Counted from the first letter of the stretch, positions 24,301 through 36,234 are shown. The stretch is DNA of 64,000 nt from Silene conica (GCA_029255685.2 CM055316.2:82582861-82646860), one strand, 5' to 3'. The notes: a model not told the origin generated them from the sequence alone. Numbers and translations are program-made.

Positions 24301-26570
24301 GTCGATTTCGGGTACCATGATTGTATAATATTATCGATTAACAGACGGGTCCGATATCGGGCGAGTCGGATCGGTTTTGTCGAGTCAGGTCGGGTTTTGC
24401 CAGGTCTAAGCGTAACTAAATCGTTTGACTCGATCGCTTTTACAGAGGGAACAGCGAATATGTTATTGGATAAACTACCATGGCTGATCAACGAGCCGGA
24501 CAACAACGGAAAGAGACCTCTTGACACTGCATCAGAAGTTGGAACCGCGTGGCTAATAGAAATGCTGCTGAAAAAGTACCCTTCCTCAATCACTTGTGCA
24601 CCGCATGCTTGGACTTATGCATGTAAAAACGGTCACTTGGCGGCCATTGATGCCTTCATCAACCATTGTGCGGACTTCAGGAAGCTTTGCCTTGGACTGA
24701 GAGACACTCCATTGCACCACATCAAATTCAGAGCTTACAAAGAATACAAGGACTTCATAGCAATTCCATTGATTGAAGAAATGAAAAACATTGTTGATAT
24801 TGATGGTGCAACGCCTTTGCATCGCGCCATAGAATGCAAAGACATAATCTTTACTGAAGTACTGTTAACTACTGATGGGGTGCATCGAAAAATAAAGGAT
24901 AAGAACGGTAAAACTGCCATAAGTTTGCTGGTAGAGATATGCGACCAAGCTGCTGATTGGGTACGTCAACTTCTTCTACGAGACGATCTTACATGCACGA
25001 CCACCCAAAATCTTAATAACTTCATAGGCGTAGCTAGGGGATGCAGTGGGTGCGTTTGCATCCCCTCTGAATTCTGAAACAATTGATAAGTATATAAAGA
25101 AACACATAGAAGTATAAATCTCTCTAGTGCAGTGGATAGAAACTTAAATAACTTGCATGAGGTCTGGGTTCTTTTATCTTATAAAGCTATAAATAACAAT
25201 TGAAAATTATTTTTATATTTTTATTAATAATATGGGGTATTTCTTGTAATTTGTTCATTTGGGCATATTTGCGTCATTTTTTTAATTTTCCATTTTTTTA
25301 ACTAATCTCCCCATATAAAAAAGCCTTACTTATTTCAAAAACTATCAAAAGTCAAATTAAGTTAGTTGTATCGGTGTTTATATACTTTATAACTAAGTTA
25401 ATTTAAATATTTTCGGTATTAGTATGTGGGTGTTAGATAATATTTAGTATAGTTTTGTTTGAATTAATACATTTTTTCTATTTTTAGAGGTTAATGATTC
25501 CGAAACCTACTAACTTTGAGTACAATATTCAAACGACGCCTAACTTAATACTCTGCTATTTGTATGTTAATTTTCCGTAGCGTAGAATTTTGCATCCCTA
25601 TCATAAAATCCTAGATACGCCACTGACTAACTTGTCATTTAATTTATTGCAGGACGAAATGTGTAAACGCATTGGTGTAAACCCGCGGTTAAGGACAACA
25701 TACATTCAACCAATGAACCACAACTTAGGAAGAACAACAAACCAGAGCTCTGCCTCTTCTCCTGGAGAAATGCGAAGCACGTTATCAGTAGTAGCAGCGC
25801 TTCTTGCAACGCTCACATTCGCTGCAGGATTCACGCTTCCAGGAGGCTTCAACAGTGATACAGGAAATGCCATATTATCTGAAAAGGCACCCTTTATAGT
25901 GTTCATCCTAGCCGACACATATGCCATGTGTTGTGCCATGTTGGTGCTATTTTGCCTGATGTGGTCTATGGTTTGCGACAGTGACAAGTCTGTCGTCCTC
26001 ATTGATCGCAGTGTGCTGATACTTATGCAGTCGCTTTATGGAACTCTGGTCGCGTTTATGACTGGAGTGTACACGGTCATAGCATATAAGTCCTTCTGGG
26101 TAGCCATTATCGTGTTTGTGATGTGCTCTCTTGTAGCGATTTCGGCCAACAAGACCATCTTGTATAAGCTGCTTGACAAGTTAATCCCTTCAGCTGACAG
26201 GAAGGTAGCAAACCAATCCCGATCTTTGGAAGAGGTAATGTGCCTTAGCCTTTAAGTAGCATATTGTATTTTATTAGGTTATGTTCGGGTCCGACATTAT
26301 AGGTTCGACTGTTCGAGCCATTTTAGGTCTATGGTTATTGAGTTATGTTCGAGGGTGGAACATTGATTATGAGTCGAGTCAATTTGGTAATTTTTGAGTC
26401 GTTTTGGGTTGGGCTAATATGGTCGGTTTTTTAAATTGCTCACTTTAGATCATTTACCAGTCCGTAATAGAAAATTGTTACTCCGTATATGATATGATGC
26501 CTACAATTTTCAGGGAACACCATTTACAGCATATAACTATCGAGATGAATATCCTACGATGAATTGTTGA
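21334..26570 (+). CDS. ANK2: ankyrin-repeat, PGG-domain membrane protein (ACD6-like)
   Basis: Five exons: 21334-21970, 22993-23595, 24446-24960, 25653-26234 and 26514-26570, about 797 residues. Residues 1-585 hold some 14 ankyrin-type repeats (VNAMHYVASRGNVDILKLFL, NYNALHVAATGSNEKSVEIV). From residue 586, DEMCKRIGVNPRLRTTYIQP leads into the PGG domain (AAGFTLPGG) and about four membrane segments (VLILMQSLYGTLVAFMTGVY is one). The likely role is plasma- or endomembrane signalling in defence, as for ACD6; this is by family only. The start is the first ATG that gives the N-terminus shared with ANK3. Introns 1-3 hold a MITE pair and two hAT-type elements. ANK3 is its closest relative here. Confidence 0.87.
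22211..22830. mobile_element. MITE in ANK2 intron 1 with nested Stowaway-like element
   Basis: Outer ends GGGGGTGTTTGTTTC and GTGAACCAAACACCCCT are inverted. Inside, about 22383-22677, a second element has TACTCCCTC at its left and GAGGGAATA at its right with extended inverted similarity (AACATAACCTTCC against GGTAAGGTTAGG), as in Stowaway/Mariner MITEs with TA duplication. Confidence 0.55.
23642..24408. mobile_element. GGGTCGGGT-rich hAT-like element in ANK2 intron 2
   Basis: The 12-bp inverted ends TAGACCTGGCAA and TTGCCAGGTCTA are perfect. TAAGCGTAA occurs on both sides (23633-23641, 24407-24415), a 9-bp direct repeat that overlaps the TIR by two bases on the right, so the exact edges are uncertain by a few bases. 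Subterminal regions are dense in GTCGGGTTCGG, the same plan as the GGTCC-rich element at 9676. The intron remains spliceable by sequence. Confidence 0.65.
25023..25625. mobile_element. hAT-type MITE in ANK2 intron 3
   Basis: Ends CATAGGCGTAGCTAGG and CCTAGATACGCCACTG are inverted with few mismatches. Flanks AATAACTT (25015-25022) and ACTAACTT (25626-25633) are an 8-bp duplication with one mismatch. No transposase is readable. Confidence 0.75.
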
Positions 26571-27126
26571 ACCCATATCAGATCGAGAGATACAAGTCAT
26601 ACAACACAGCTGATGTTATGCCACCTTGATCATAATCTTCACATTTCCACAATCGCCGGTGACCGTGAGGCCGTGACATTTATTATTTTACGTAATTTTG
26701 ACGTGTACTATATTTACTTAATTTTAAACTCCTTTTATAACGAGTAAAATCATTTTTTCCTACTTAGTTTGCATTTAATTATTAATTAGTACCTTTATAT
26801 TACGGGTATAGTTATATAGATTCCCGACTTCCCGTTATCAAATAAATTAGTTCTACCGCCAATATTCTAAATAGATAAACTTTAAATAGTTAGTATATGT
26901 TACAGTACATTTTAACCTAAGTTAAATCATCAATAAAAATTTAGAAATCACGAATCCAAAAACAAACTTAACAAATCTAACTTGTTTTGGGTATGAGGAT
27001 GAACATTAATATAAAAACGATTTTAAGTTAAGATGGTCTTAAACAAAATTGGAAATTTTACTCACACTTTACATTCAATAAATCCCGTTTTCGACAGTCT
27101 CATACTCCGTCCGTACTTCCCAATCG

Positions 27127-29060
27127 TCTTACTGAGGGAGAACGCCCTCTATACGCCGTCGTTTTAAACCTCATTGATTCCTTTTTTACAATGTCGTCGC
27201 CACCGTATGTGGTAAGTGGTAACACGGTAACTTTTATTCAATTTTGGTCTTTTGCATACTTTTACTGATCAATTTAATAGCATTGGTTCTTACCTATTTT
27301 AGCTCAATTGTAGTTTTTGAGGTTAATTGATTGTTACCATGATTGATTATTGCCTTGTTGTGATTATTTAGGGGTTAAATTGATTAAAGTTTTCATTTTT
27401 GCAGTAATTAATTGTTTGGATTAATGGGTTTTATGTTTGTCGTCAGTTAGAGTGAAATTGTATTCAAAGTTATCATCTTTTGCAGTAATTAAGTGTATTG
27501 ATTGTCGTTCACATTTTTAGAGTATAAAATCGATCTTGGGACGCCAACTATTAGCTTAACCTTTTGATTGAAACATTGTTAGAGTAAAAAATCGATCTTG
27601 ATGCCAACCATTAGCTTAAACTTTTGGTTGAGACGGTTTCTCAACTTGTATCAGAGCCATGCACCTAAAGGAGGCCTGTATATAAAATCGATCTTGGGAC
27701 TCCATGCACATTTTGGGTAATAGGGGGTGGGCTGGGATATTGATTAATTTCATTCTTTACAGAGAATTATTCAGTTTTCCTATTGTTCATTATCTTTCGG
27801 AACCCGTATTTTGATTGTTTCTCTGAATGTTTAGTTGTGTTGGTCATGGGCGCTCAGTTAATGAATTCAATACCCTGTACCCAGCCTTTGAATCCATAAC
27901 TCATAGTGTCAGCAAGCTAAGTAAGTAGATGATAAAAACATGATTTTTGAACATGTATGAAGTTTACTACCCACTCATGTTAATAGTCGTTCAGGATGAA
28001 TTCGTTCGATTGTGGAATGTTAATACTGGAATTTGTATTTTGATATATGCTGGAGCTGGATGTCATCGGAACGAAGTATTGAGCCCGGCGGATCTTTGAA
28101 AAGATGATTTGAGATGCCGCTTTTTACTTGGCTCACTCTTCTGCTTGTCAGTTATTCCTATTCTGTCTTTCATGCCGTGATGATACTCCTTTCATCTTCT
28201 CAGGATTTTCATCCTTCTGATGAACACCGGATTGCACGCTGTGAGATGGATAACACGGTTAAAATTTGGTCTATCAAGGGTAATCATCTTTTCTTGGTTT
28301 TGAGAAATCGCAGTTGTATGACGTATGTGTTTATGTTCAGTAGAGCGAAATTCAACCTCTTCAATTATTAATGAATCACTTACGCTTCATTCTTGCATAT
28401 GCGATATGTATCTGTCTTTTGAACAGGTAAACTATCGAAAGTTCCAAACACAAATGATCAATGGTTTAACACAATAGTCAATAACCTCTCTCTATGTATG
28501 TATGCGACCCTTATTATTTAATGTATTACATGCCAGGATCTATATATGATACAGAAGAATACAGTAGGACTTGGAATTCTTCAAGCTTAAACACATTAGT
28601 AGCCGTGAATGATGTAGCCTCCAGTTCTCATTGCGAAGTACGTTTACGTTTTATCTATGTCAATTTGATTTTGAAATAAGTTTTGGGTGTGACTGTCATA
28701 TAGTATGACAAGACAATTTTTTGGATGTTTTCAAGCCAGTTTTAAATGTTTGAGCGTATAATTTGTCCTACCATTAGAACGACTTACCCTATCGCTCCAA
28801 TCAGTCTCTATGTGCGTGATTCTTTATTTTTAATATATGAGGTGACTCCGTTGGTTACTTTTCAGGCTCTCGCATCCTCAATCAAAGCCCCATATTTGGC
28901 AAACTACTATGTCAGTTGATGGAAGGTAATTTAAGTCAATATTTTTTCAAAGATTATTGACATTTCTTGATGTAGAAATGTACTGAAAAAGGAAATTTTG
29001 ATTCGGCACCTTTCTAGCATGTTGCGAAGATGGAAATATTAGGAGCTATCATCCAGAGGT
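27127..29060 (+). pseudogene. Decayed partial copy of FIE
   Basis: Segments match FIE exons with intervening intron sequence: exon 1 body (27127-27240, without the start region), exon 4 (27836-27920), exon 5 (27995-28096), exon 6 (28204-28279), the tail of exon 11 (28616-28638), exon 12 (28866-28926) and part of exon 13 (29008-29060). Exons 2, 3 and 7-10 are absent, and frames are shifted in exons 1 and 4. Because introns are kept, this is a genomic duplicate and not a retrocopy. It lies upstream of ANK3 exactly as FIE lies upstream of ANK2. LTR-end fragments occur at 27545-27660. No functional product is expected, though a transcript is possible. Confidence 0.85.
27545..27660 (+). mobile_element. 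LTR-end remnants of a small retroelement
   Basis: Two copies of a CCAACTATTAGCTTAACC-like LTR end lie in tandem and are followed by TTGTATCAGAGCC, a near-match to the Met-tRNA primer site. It is an old fragment inside the FIE pseudogene and related to the piece at 6991-7113. Confidence 0.5.
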
Positions 29061-30063
29061 CACCGATTAGGGTAAAGCCATAAACGCACCAAAGGTTAGC
29101 TTTTTACCTAATTTCGGTCATTGTTTTGATTTGAGTATTTAAAAGTGTATGATTTCAATCTATTCGTCAAGTTCTGGTGATAGGTAATCGTATATATATT
29201 CAAGTAATTCTACAAGCTAGCCGTTTAAGAAAAAACTGATGTCATGAATGACGGACTGTTTTGATAAAACTGTCTTTGTCATTATATGGCACTCCAATTT
29301 GCAACTTAAATATTTTTTTGATTACCCACCTTGGACGGAGTCTTTGAGCCACTGTGGTTATATTTTTTTTATCCGCATATGGGGGGTAGGTTTGCGGATT
29401 TCTGGAAGGTTGATTGTTTGCATGCATGTCTTATTTCTGTACAGAACATTAATGGCTGAAACGTTTTCATCCCGTGGTTTAAAGTAATGAGTTGAGGATA
29501 TAATATTTTTTTTTTAATTTCTGGTGTACCAAAAAAACAAGCAAGAAGGTAACATCTACGTAGCCAAACTACGACTACGCTACTAATGGCTCTACGGAAG
29601 TTTCATGACTTTTTCCGTGTATATTATCATTCAAAATCCAAAAACTAACCTTGCAAGCGTGTATACGCTAACGATGGAGTGAGGCCTGAGGGTACTTCTC
29701 GGAAACACTCTTTATTGTGTCATGCCCGTTAGTGACAGAACGAGTAGGTTTAGTAAGGAAGTAAGGACCCGTCTCCATCTGACCATTAAAAATTTCAATT
29801 TTTATCAAGCTAAGGTTGCTTTTGTTCCTTAACTCACTATTACTCTATCTCTTATTTATAAAACAGTTCCTTGATTTTGAATTCTAGTTCCGTTGGGCCG
29901 AGTCAACACTATCATCATCAATTTGACAAAGTGTTTTAGGACATGTCATTTCTGTATTATTATGCTAGTTGATATCCTCTATATAATTTACTGATTCTAG
30001 TTAACATATCCATCAATTTAGTTTATGGTAAGTAGGATACACAAATCAAATAAGACTGAAAAA
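29061..30063 (+). other. Duplicated FIE-ANK intergenic sequence
   Basis: Patches here match the spacer between FIE and ANK2: the GTACAG/TGGCTGAAACG region (29450) matches 17650, AGTGACAGAACGAGTAGG (29731) matches 18670, and AAGTGTTTTAGGACATGTCATTT (29929) matches 20513. Thus the duplicated block spans FIE, spacer and ANK. No gene is visible in the spacer. Confidence 0.6.
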
Positions 30064-33000
30064 ATGAGCGACAATGGGACCCCTTTGCTCCACGTAGCAG
30101 CTCGTTATGGAAACATGGATTACCTTAGACAAGCTCTTTCTACTCTCCCCCTTGAGGAGTTCTTCACTCTATCACCGGCGAAGAAGAACCACAACTACAA
30201 CATCATTCATGTGACGGTGTTCTGTCTACAACAAGAATTCTTAAGAGAATTAATCAAGAACTTACCACCTTCGGCTATACACTTCCTCATTTCACAACAA
30301 GATATCAACGAATTCAGAGTAAACGCTGTGCATTATGCAGCTATACGAGGTAATGTCGAGATCCTTAGGCTCCTCCTCGACTTCTACCGGTCCTCACCCT
30401 CGTCCTCCTCTTCGGACTTCTCCATAGAAAAGCCGTGGCTAGCTTTGGATTCGAAGGGGAGCACGCCTTTACAAAGTGCTCTTGAACAAGGAAAGGAGGA
30501 GTGTGCATTGGAATTAATGTCTATGGATATGGAAGTGCTTTGTAATATGGTGAATTATTATGGAACAAGCCCTCTTTTTGAGGCGGTTCGATGTCGGTGT
30601 CCTAAAGTTGCTGTGAAAATATTAAACTCCGATCATGGTTATAGTACTAATGGTGATGGTGGGTTAACGCCATTTCATTTTGCACCCAATTCCACAGGTT
30701 TGTTTCCTCATGTGAGTGCAAATTTGTAGTAGATGGATGACCAGAAGACATCTTCTTCACGATTTTAACTCACAAGCTTATAATAAATTCATTTTTTCAA
30801 AAAAATACGAAAAATAGAAAAGATGAACAGAATCGAGTTCGAACTCGCGTAGGATTTAAGCTCTATATTTCCGAAATAATATCGCCTAACAGAGTTGCAT
30901 TTTACTTTTCAGAAGAAGTTTGCAGACTGCTACTTGAGAAGCATCCTGAAATGCTAAAAAATGTTGATGAAACCGGATTAACCTTCCTTCATGTGTGGGT
31001 AAGGTTAGGCCACGTTTGGCCATTCCACCTAATCAGAGAGCTGGAAGCAACCTCTGCTTGGAGAATAGACTATGTTGACCTTCTATGTGCGATCGATGTT
31101 GAAGGAAACAACCCTTTACATGTGGCAGCCACGCTATTCAATGAGAAAACGGTCGAGGTCGTGCAGCTCCTCGTAGAGGCTTATGTCAAGGAGTATGAGA
31201 AAGAAAAGGGTGAGATTCTTCGGATGAGCCCTTGGAGACAAGCAAATGTTAAGGAAGAAACACCTCTAATGACAGCATTGATCAGTCGACACGAAGAACT
31301 TGCACTTTACTTCTTGTCCTTGGATTTGGATTTGGTTTTATATGAAACCAGGGGTATTCTGTATTATGCTGTATTGCATGGATGTGATCGAGCAGTAGAA
31401 AAGATGTTAGTGTCTATTGAACCTTCAACTTTAAGGCTTAAAAGTTATAATGAGAAAGGTCAGAATGTTCTGCATGCTGCTTCAAATTGTACAGGTAACA
31501 TTTACTTCTCTTTTGGTCTTACTTCTTATATCCCGTAAATTGCAAGGTAAATGAGAAACAGAGAAAGGAACAAACCGAACAATGATAGAGCGCCATTGGA
31601 TGGTAGAAAACTTCAGTGTCACCTTCTCATATGCATTATGTAGACCCTATAGAACCTGCAAAGAATTCAGGATAAAAGAGTTTACTAGGGTTTAGCCGAG
31701 ATTATTCTCCTTTTAAACCGTTAAATGCAATTGTAGAAAATTCTCATTTAAGACGGGTATATCCGTTTTAGGCTTAAGACGGTCAAATATTATTAGGAAT
31801 ATTAATAATAGTTGGGTCTCAACCATCACCTTAGGGTTTTGGTTGAGATGGTTCATCTATCATGGTATCAGAGCCAGTCGAATCCTGGCAACCTCAAAAC
31901 CCCTCAAAAACCACGAAGTGGAAACCAACACACGGTATGGGTGCCTGGGCAAACTAACCACTCTTCAAGCCCAATGGGCATTTGAGTGAGGGAGCGTATT
32001 AGGAATATTAATAATAGTTGGGCCTCAACCATCACCTTAAGGTACATGGGACGGGGGAGTAATAAGACAGAAGCATAATACATTGGGAAAAACAAAAGAT
32101 TTGTCAGATGATATTTGACTCGTTTGTTTTATTATTAAGACGGGTTTCTCCGTCCTAAGGAAGAGTAGCTGGACAATTATTAGGGTACTGATCAGAATAT
32201 AATATTTTTAGGATTTCTAGGTAGTCTATACTCTATAGCATAGTGCTTTATGTGTATATATTTGAAAAATGCCAATGTCGTCTAATAAAAATATAAAATG
32301 GACATGATTCTGCAGAGACAACAACCATTTTGTTAATGGATAAACTACCATGGCTCATCAACGAGCCTGACGAAAATGGGATGAGACCTATTGATACCGC
32401 ATCAGAAGCTGGAACCGCCTGGCTCATAGAATTGCTGCTGAAAAAAGACCCTTCCTCAATCACTAGTTCACCATATGCCTGGACCTTTGCGTGCGTAAAT
32501 GGTCATTTAGCAGCCATTAATTCCTTCATTAGCCACTGTCCCGACTTCAGGAAACTGTGCCTTGAACTGAGAAACACCCCATTACACTTCATCAGACTTG
32601 GAGCTTACAGAGAGTACAAGGAGTTTATATCAATTCCGATGATTGATGAGATGAAAAACGTTGTTGATTCCGAAGGTGCAACACCTTTGCATCTTGCCAT
32701 CGTCTACAAGAACATAATGTTAACTGAAGTACTGCTAACTACTGATAGGGTGGATAAAACTATCCAGGATAAAAAGGGTAAAACTGCCATAGATTTGCTG
32801 GTAGAGATATGCGATCACGATAGTGACTGGGTATGTCAGCTTCTACCAAACACGTTTGTTGGTGGGGAAATAATTTGCCTTGTAGGAGGGCAATGGAGGG
32901 ATCCATTTTCCGTCCCCTCCAAATCCCTCTACCTTCATTTTACTAACCAAAGTTACCAAACAATGGAAGGACAGGGAGAGTATGAGATTTAAAATTCCTT

Positions 33001-34429
33001 GTTTGGATAACAAATAAGGATGGAGGGAAATTTAGAGGGATCGATTTTCCCTCCTCAAAGGCAAACCCGAATCTCTCCACAATAGGAGAGATTTGGAGAG
33101 AAATTGTATCAAAACGTCCACTCCCCCTTCCCTTCCCTCCTTCATCCTCCCCCCTCCAGGGGCGAACCCACCTACTAGCAAGGGGTGGCCGCCGCTACCC
33201 CCAAACTTAAAAAAATTGGTTTAGAAGACGGATTTTTGCTACCCCAAATATTGTTTAATAATGGATAAGTAAATGGTATCTCATTAAATGTGCAATAAAC
33301 AACTTGTGGTTCAATGGTAAAAATTTTGGTTTCCTACCTATTGCCCCGAGTTCGAACCCCATTACTTGCATTTTTCCTTTTTTATTTTTTTTTGCTACCC
33401 CAAATATTCATTCCTGGGTTCGCCCCTGCCCCCCTCCCCTGTCTTTCCCACCTATGTTGGTATTCCAAACGAGGCCTAACCTCCTTCCCCCTCCCTTCCC
33501 TTTCCCTCCTATTTTGCTATCCAATCAAGGCTTTAACAGTAAAAATTACTGCAGGATGCAATGTGCAAACGTACTGGTATAAACCCTCGGCTAAGGACAA
33601 CATACATTCAATCGACTAACTTCAATTTAGGAAGAGCTACAAACCAAAACTCTGCCTCTTCTCCGGGAGAAATGCGAAGCACATTGTCAGTAGTAGCAGC
33701 CCTTCTTGCAACCCTCACATTCGCTGCAGGATTCACGCTTCCAGGAGGCTTCAACAATGATACCGGAATTTCCACATTATCCGGAAAGGCATCCTTTTTA
33801 GTGTTCATTCTAGCCGACACATACGCTATGTGTTGCGCCATGTTTGTGCTCTTCTGCCTCATCTGGTCTATGGTTTGTGACAGTGACAAGTCTCTCGTCC
33901 TCATTGATCGCAGTGTGTTGATACTTATGCAATCGCTCTATGGAACTCTACTCGCGTTTATGACGGGAGTGTATACAGTCATAGCACCCAAGTCCTTATG
34001 GGCAGCCATTCTTGTGTTTGTGATGTGCTCTCTTGTCGCAATTTCAGCCAACAGGACTATCTTGTATAAGCTGCTTGATAAGTTAATTTCTTCAGCTAAC
34101 AGGAAAGTACATAATCATGTCCAATCCTTGGAAGAGGTAAGCTGTTTTTATTAGCATCATTTTTTACAGGTTTGAGCGTTTCAGTCTGAAACGCTCGGAT
34201 GATTATGGGAAGGGTGGCTCAGGGTCTCGGCCGATTGTGTAACTTCCGAGTCATTTTCTGTTGGAAATTTTAGGTTATTTCCGGGTTGGGGACACATTTT
34301 ATTAGTGAATGTAGGAATTTAAATGCCAAATTATTGATTACTTGGTTTGCTTCATGCCTACACAAATTTCAGGGGGCGCCACTTACAACAAATATCCACG
34401 GAGATGGAAATCCCGTCACAGATGGATGA
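30064..34429 (+). CDS. ANK3: ankyrin-repeat, PGG-domain membrane protein (ACD6-like)
   Basis: Five exons: 30064-30697, 30913-31494, 32316-32830, 33555-34136 and 34373-34429, about 789 residues. The start MSDNGTPLLHVAARYGNM aligns with the ANK2 start; an in-frame ATG 39 bp upstream is possible but has no match in ANK2. Exons 1-3 give ankyrin repeats; exon 4 gives DAMCKRTGINPRLRTTYIQS, the PGG motif and about four membrane segments almost identical to ANK2. Exon lengths of exons 3, 4 and 5 are identical to ANK2 (515, 582, 57 bp), so the pair arose by recent duplication. The gene is open throughout. Intron 2 holds a TRIM element and intron 3 a hAT MITE. Confidence 0.87.
31791..32041 (+). mobile_element. 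TRIM-type miniature LTR retroelement in ANK3 intron 2
   Basis: The left LTR (31791-31862, about 72 bp) ends CATCTATCA and is followed at once by TGGTATCAGAGCC, the Met-tRNA primer site. The internal region is only about 134 bp. A purine tract GAGTGAGGGAGCG precedes the right LTR (from 31997), which is partial. There is no coding capacity; the family depends on other elements. Related fragments are in FIE intron 11 and at 34899-35240. Confidence 0.8.
33157..33428. mobile_element. hAT-type MITE in ANK3 intron 3
   Basis: Inverted ends CAGGGGCGAACCCA and TGGGTTCGCCCCTG are perfect, and CCCCCCTC occurs on both sides (33149-33156, 33429-33436) as an 8-bp duplication. It contains a tRNA-like stretch (GTGGTTCAATGGTAA and GAGTTCGAACCCC), which is part of the element and not a tRNA gene. 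It lies inside a larger low-complexity GGAGGG/CCCTCC region (about 32880-33540) that may itself be an older MITE. Confidence 0.8.
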
Positions 34430-34682
34430 ATCCATAACCGGAAACGTGATAGAACTGGCTGGTTTGATGTCACTATGATCGTCTTCATATTTCAATACCG
34501 TCCTGTACTCCTGTACTATCGAGTGATGCTGTTATTTCTTGTGATGTAGGGCGATAGCAAAAGGGCCATGTAATATCGTCTTCACTTCATATAACTGTTT
34601 GTTCTATGGTCATGATTGTAAGCTGTCATCTATTGTATATTTGTAACAGGTCGTGTAATATCGTCTTCACTTCATATTGCTA

Positions 34683-34843
34683 TATGTCGTGCCATGTTTG
34701 TGCTCTTCTGCCTCATCTGGTCTATGGTTTGCGACAGTGACAAGTCCCTCCTCATTGATCGCAGTGTGCTGATACTATGCAATCGCTCTATGGAACTCTG
34801 CGCACGTTTATGACAGGAGTGTATACAGTCATCGCACACAAGT
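34683..34843 (+). pseudogene. Fragment of an ANK PGG exon
   Basis: A stretch just behind ANK3 repeats the middle of exon 4 (TGCCATGTTTGTGCTCTTCT through GACAGGAGTGTATACAGTC) with small deletions that break the frame. It most resembles ANK3 exon 4 and is a trace of unequal exchange or a local duplication. Confidence 0.8.
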
Positions 34844-34898
34844 TCGAGTCATTCAAACTCTAAATTGCAAATTAGTCGTTACTGGTTACTGGCGATAA

Positions 34899-35240
34899 CC
34901 AAAACCTTAAGGTGATGGTTGATCCCAACTATTATTAATATTCCTAATACGTTCCCTCACTCCAATGCCCAACTATTATTAATATTCCTAATACGCTCCC
35001 TCTATTATTAATATTTCTAATACACTCCTCATTGGGCTTGAAAAGTGCTTAGTTTGCACAGGCTCTCCCATGCCGTGTGCTGGGTTTCCACTTCGTGAGT
35101 TTTTCGAGGGGTTTTGAGGTTGCCAGGATTTGTACTTGTGACCTTCGGTCACATTAACTTGATACCATGATAAATGAATCATCTCAACTAAAACTTTAAG
35201 GTTAGTTGAGACCAACTATATTATTAATATTCCTAAAATA
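34899..35240 (-). mobile_element. TRIM-type miniature LTR retroelement, minus strand
   Basis: LTR-like ends (AACTATTATTAATATTCCTAA) occur on both sides of an internal region with the complement of the Met-tRNA primer site (GATACCATG at 35161) and the same internal motifs as 31791-32041. The 3' LTR side is present as several partial repeats, so the element looks rearranged. It is a non-coding fossil. The region 35241-36230 holds no gene; a 45-bp sequence (ATCAAAACAATATTGCTTTA and following bases) is directly repeated at about 35622 and 35738. Confidence 0.65.
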
Positions 35241-36234
35241 TTGACCGGTGTTGTGTCACTGTGAAATACTCCGTTTCATTTATTGTACATATATATAGTC
35301 ATATAGAGGCTGAAAAAAGTGTATTTTTCTCGAGTTATGATTTTCGTAACTTTTCTCCTAAGGTCTAACTATTAAGCGGAACGGAGGGAATAACATCAAG
35401 AACATCAAAAAAAAATCACCACGGGTTTTATAGACTTTAGAGTTGAGATACCACCACACGTAGAAAGTGCAAACAAAACTCAAGACTCAAGAGACGTGTG
35501 AGTAGGTTTCTTTTATTTATTTAGTCAAATAAAACATGCATTATATTTACTCCTTCTTCGTGTAATCATTGCGTTTTTTAGGATCGATATCCGTTTTTTC
35601 CATAAAATCGTTGGTAAATGTGAAATGGAATCAAAACAATATTGCTTTAAATCCATTTCACGCTTTTAATGTCTCGAATAAGGATTTATTTATTTTATTT
35701 AGGTGTTCTATTAACTAAGTATTTATGTTTTACATGGAATCAAAACAATATTGCTTTAAATCCATTTCACGCTTTTAATCGTTGGTAAATATGAAATGGA
35801 ATCAAAACAATTTAATGCTTAGTATTTATCAAAACCGTGTTTTTAATTAAAATAGGTTCACAAAAAATAAAGTATAGGAGTATAAACAACTTATTGACAT
35901 AATTAGTTATGGGTATGTGTTCATTGGTAATCCTTTGAGACACAATCAGTGGATTATAACACCACATATAGAAATTTGAATTTTAGTGGAAATAATATGA
36001 GTTATATCATAGAGTTTATGAACCTTTTAACAAATATTGAGCTTAGACAATTATTATTATACAACTAAAACACAGTACTGTCAGTACATATAAGTTCAAA
36101 TATATTTAAATTTTAATGTAAAAAATTTAAATATAATTCAGAATAGTTTAAAAACTCAAAAAATATGCATAAACTCGATTAAATGCATCATGGTTGTATA
36201 ATACTCTTATATATTTGGTTGTATAAATTTTTGG

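Noticed and set aside
27127-29060. Second functional FIE gene
   Set aside because: Six of thirteen exons are missing and remaining ones are out of frame.
33300-33360. tRNA-like sequence with A- and B-box similarity
   Set aside because: It lies inside a MITE with perfect TIRs and target duplication, and no cloverleaf can be formed with proper arms.
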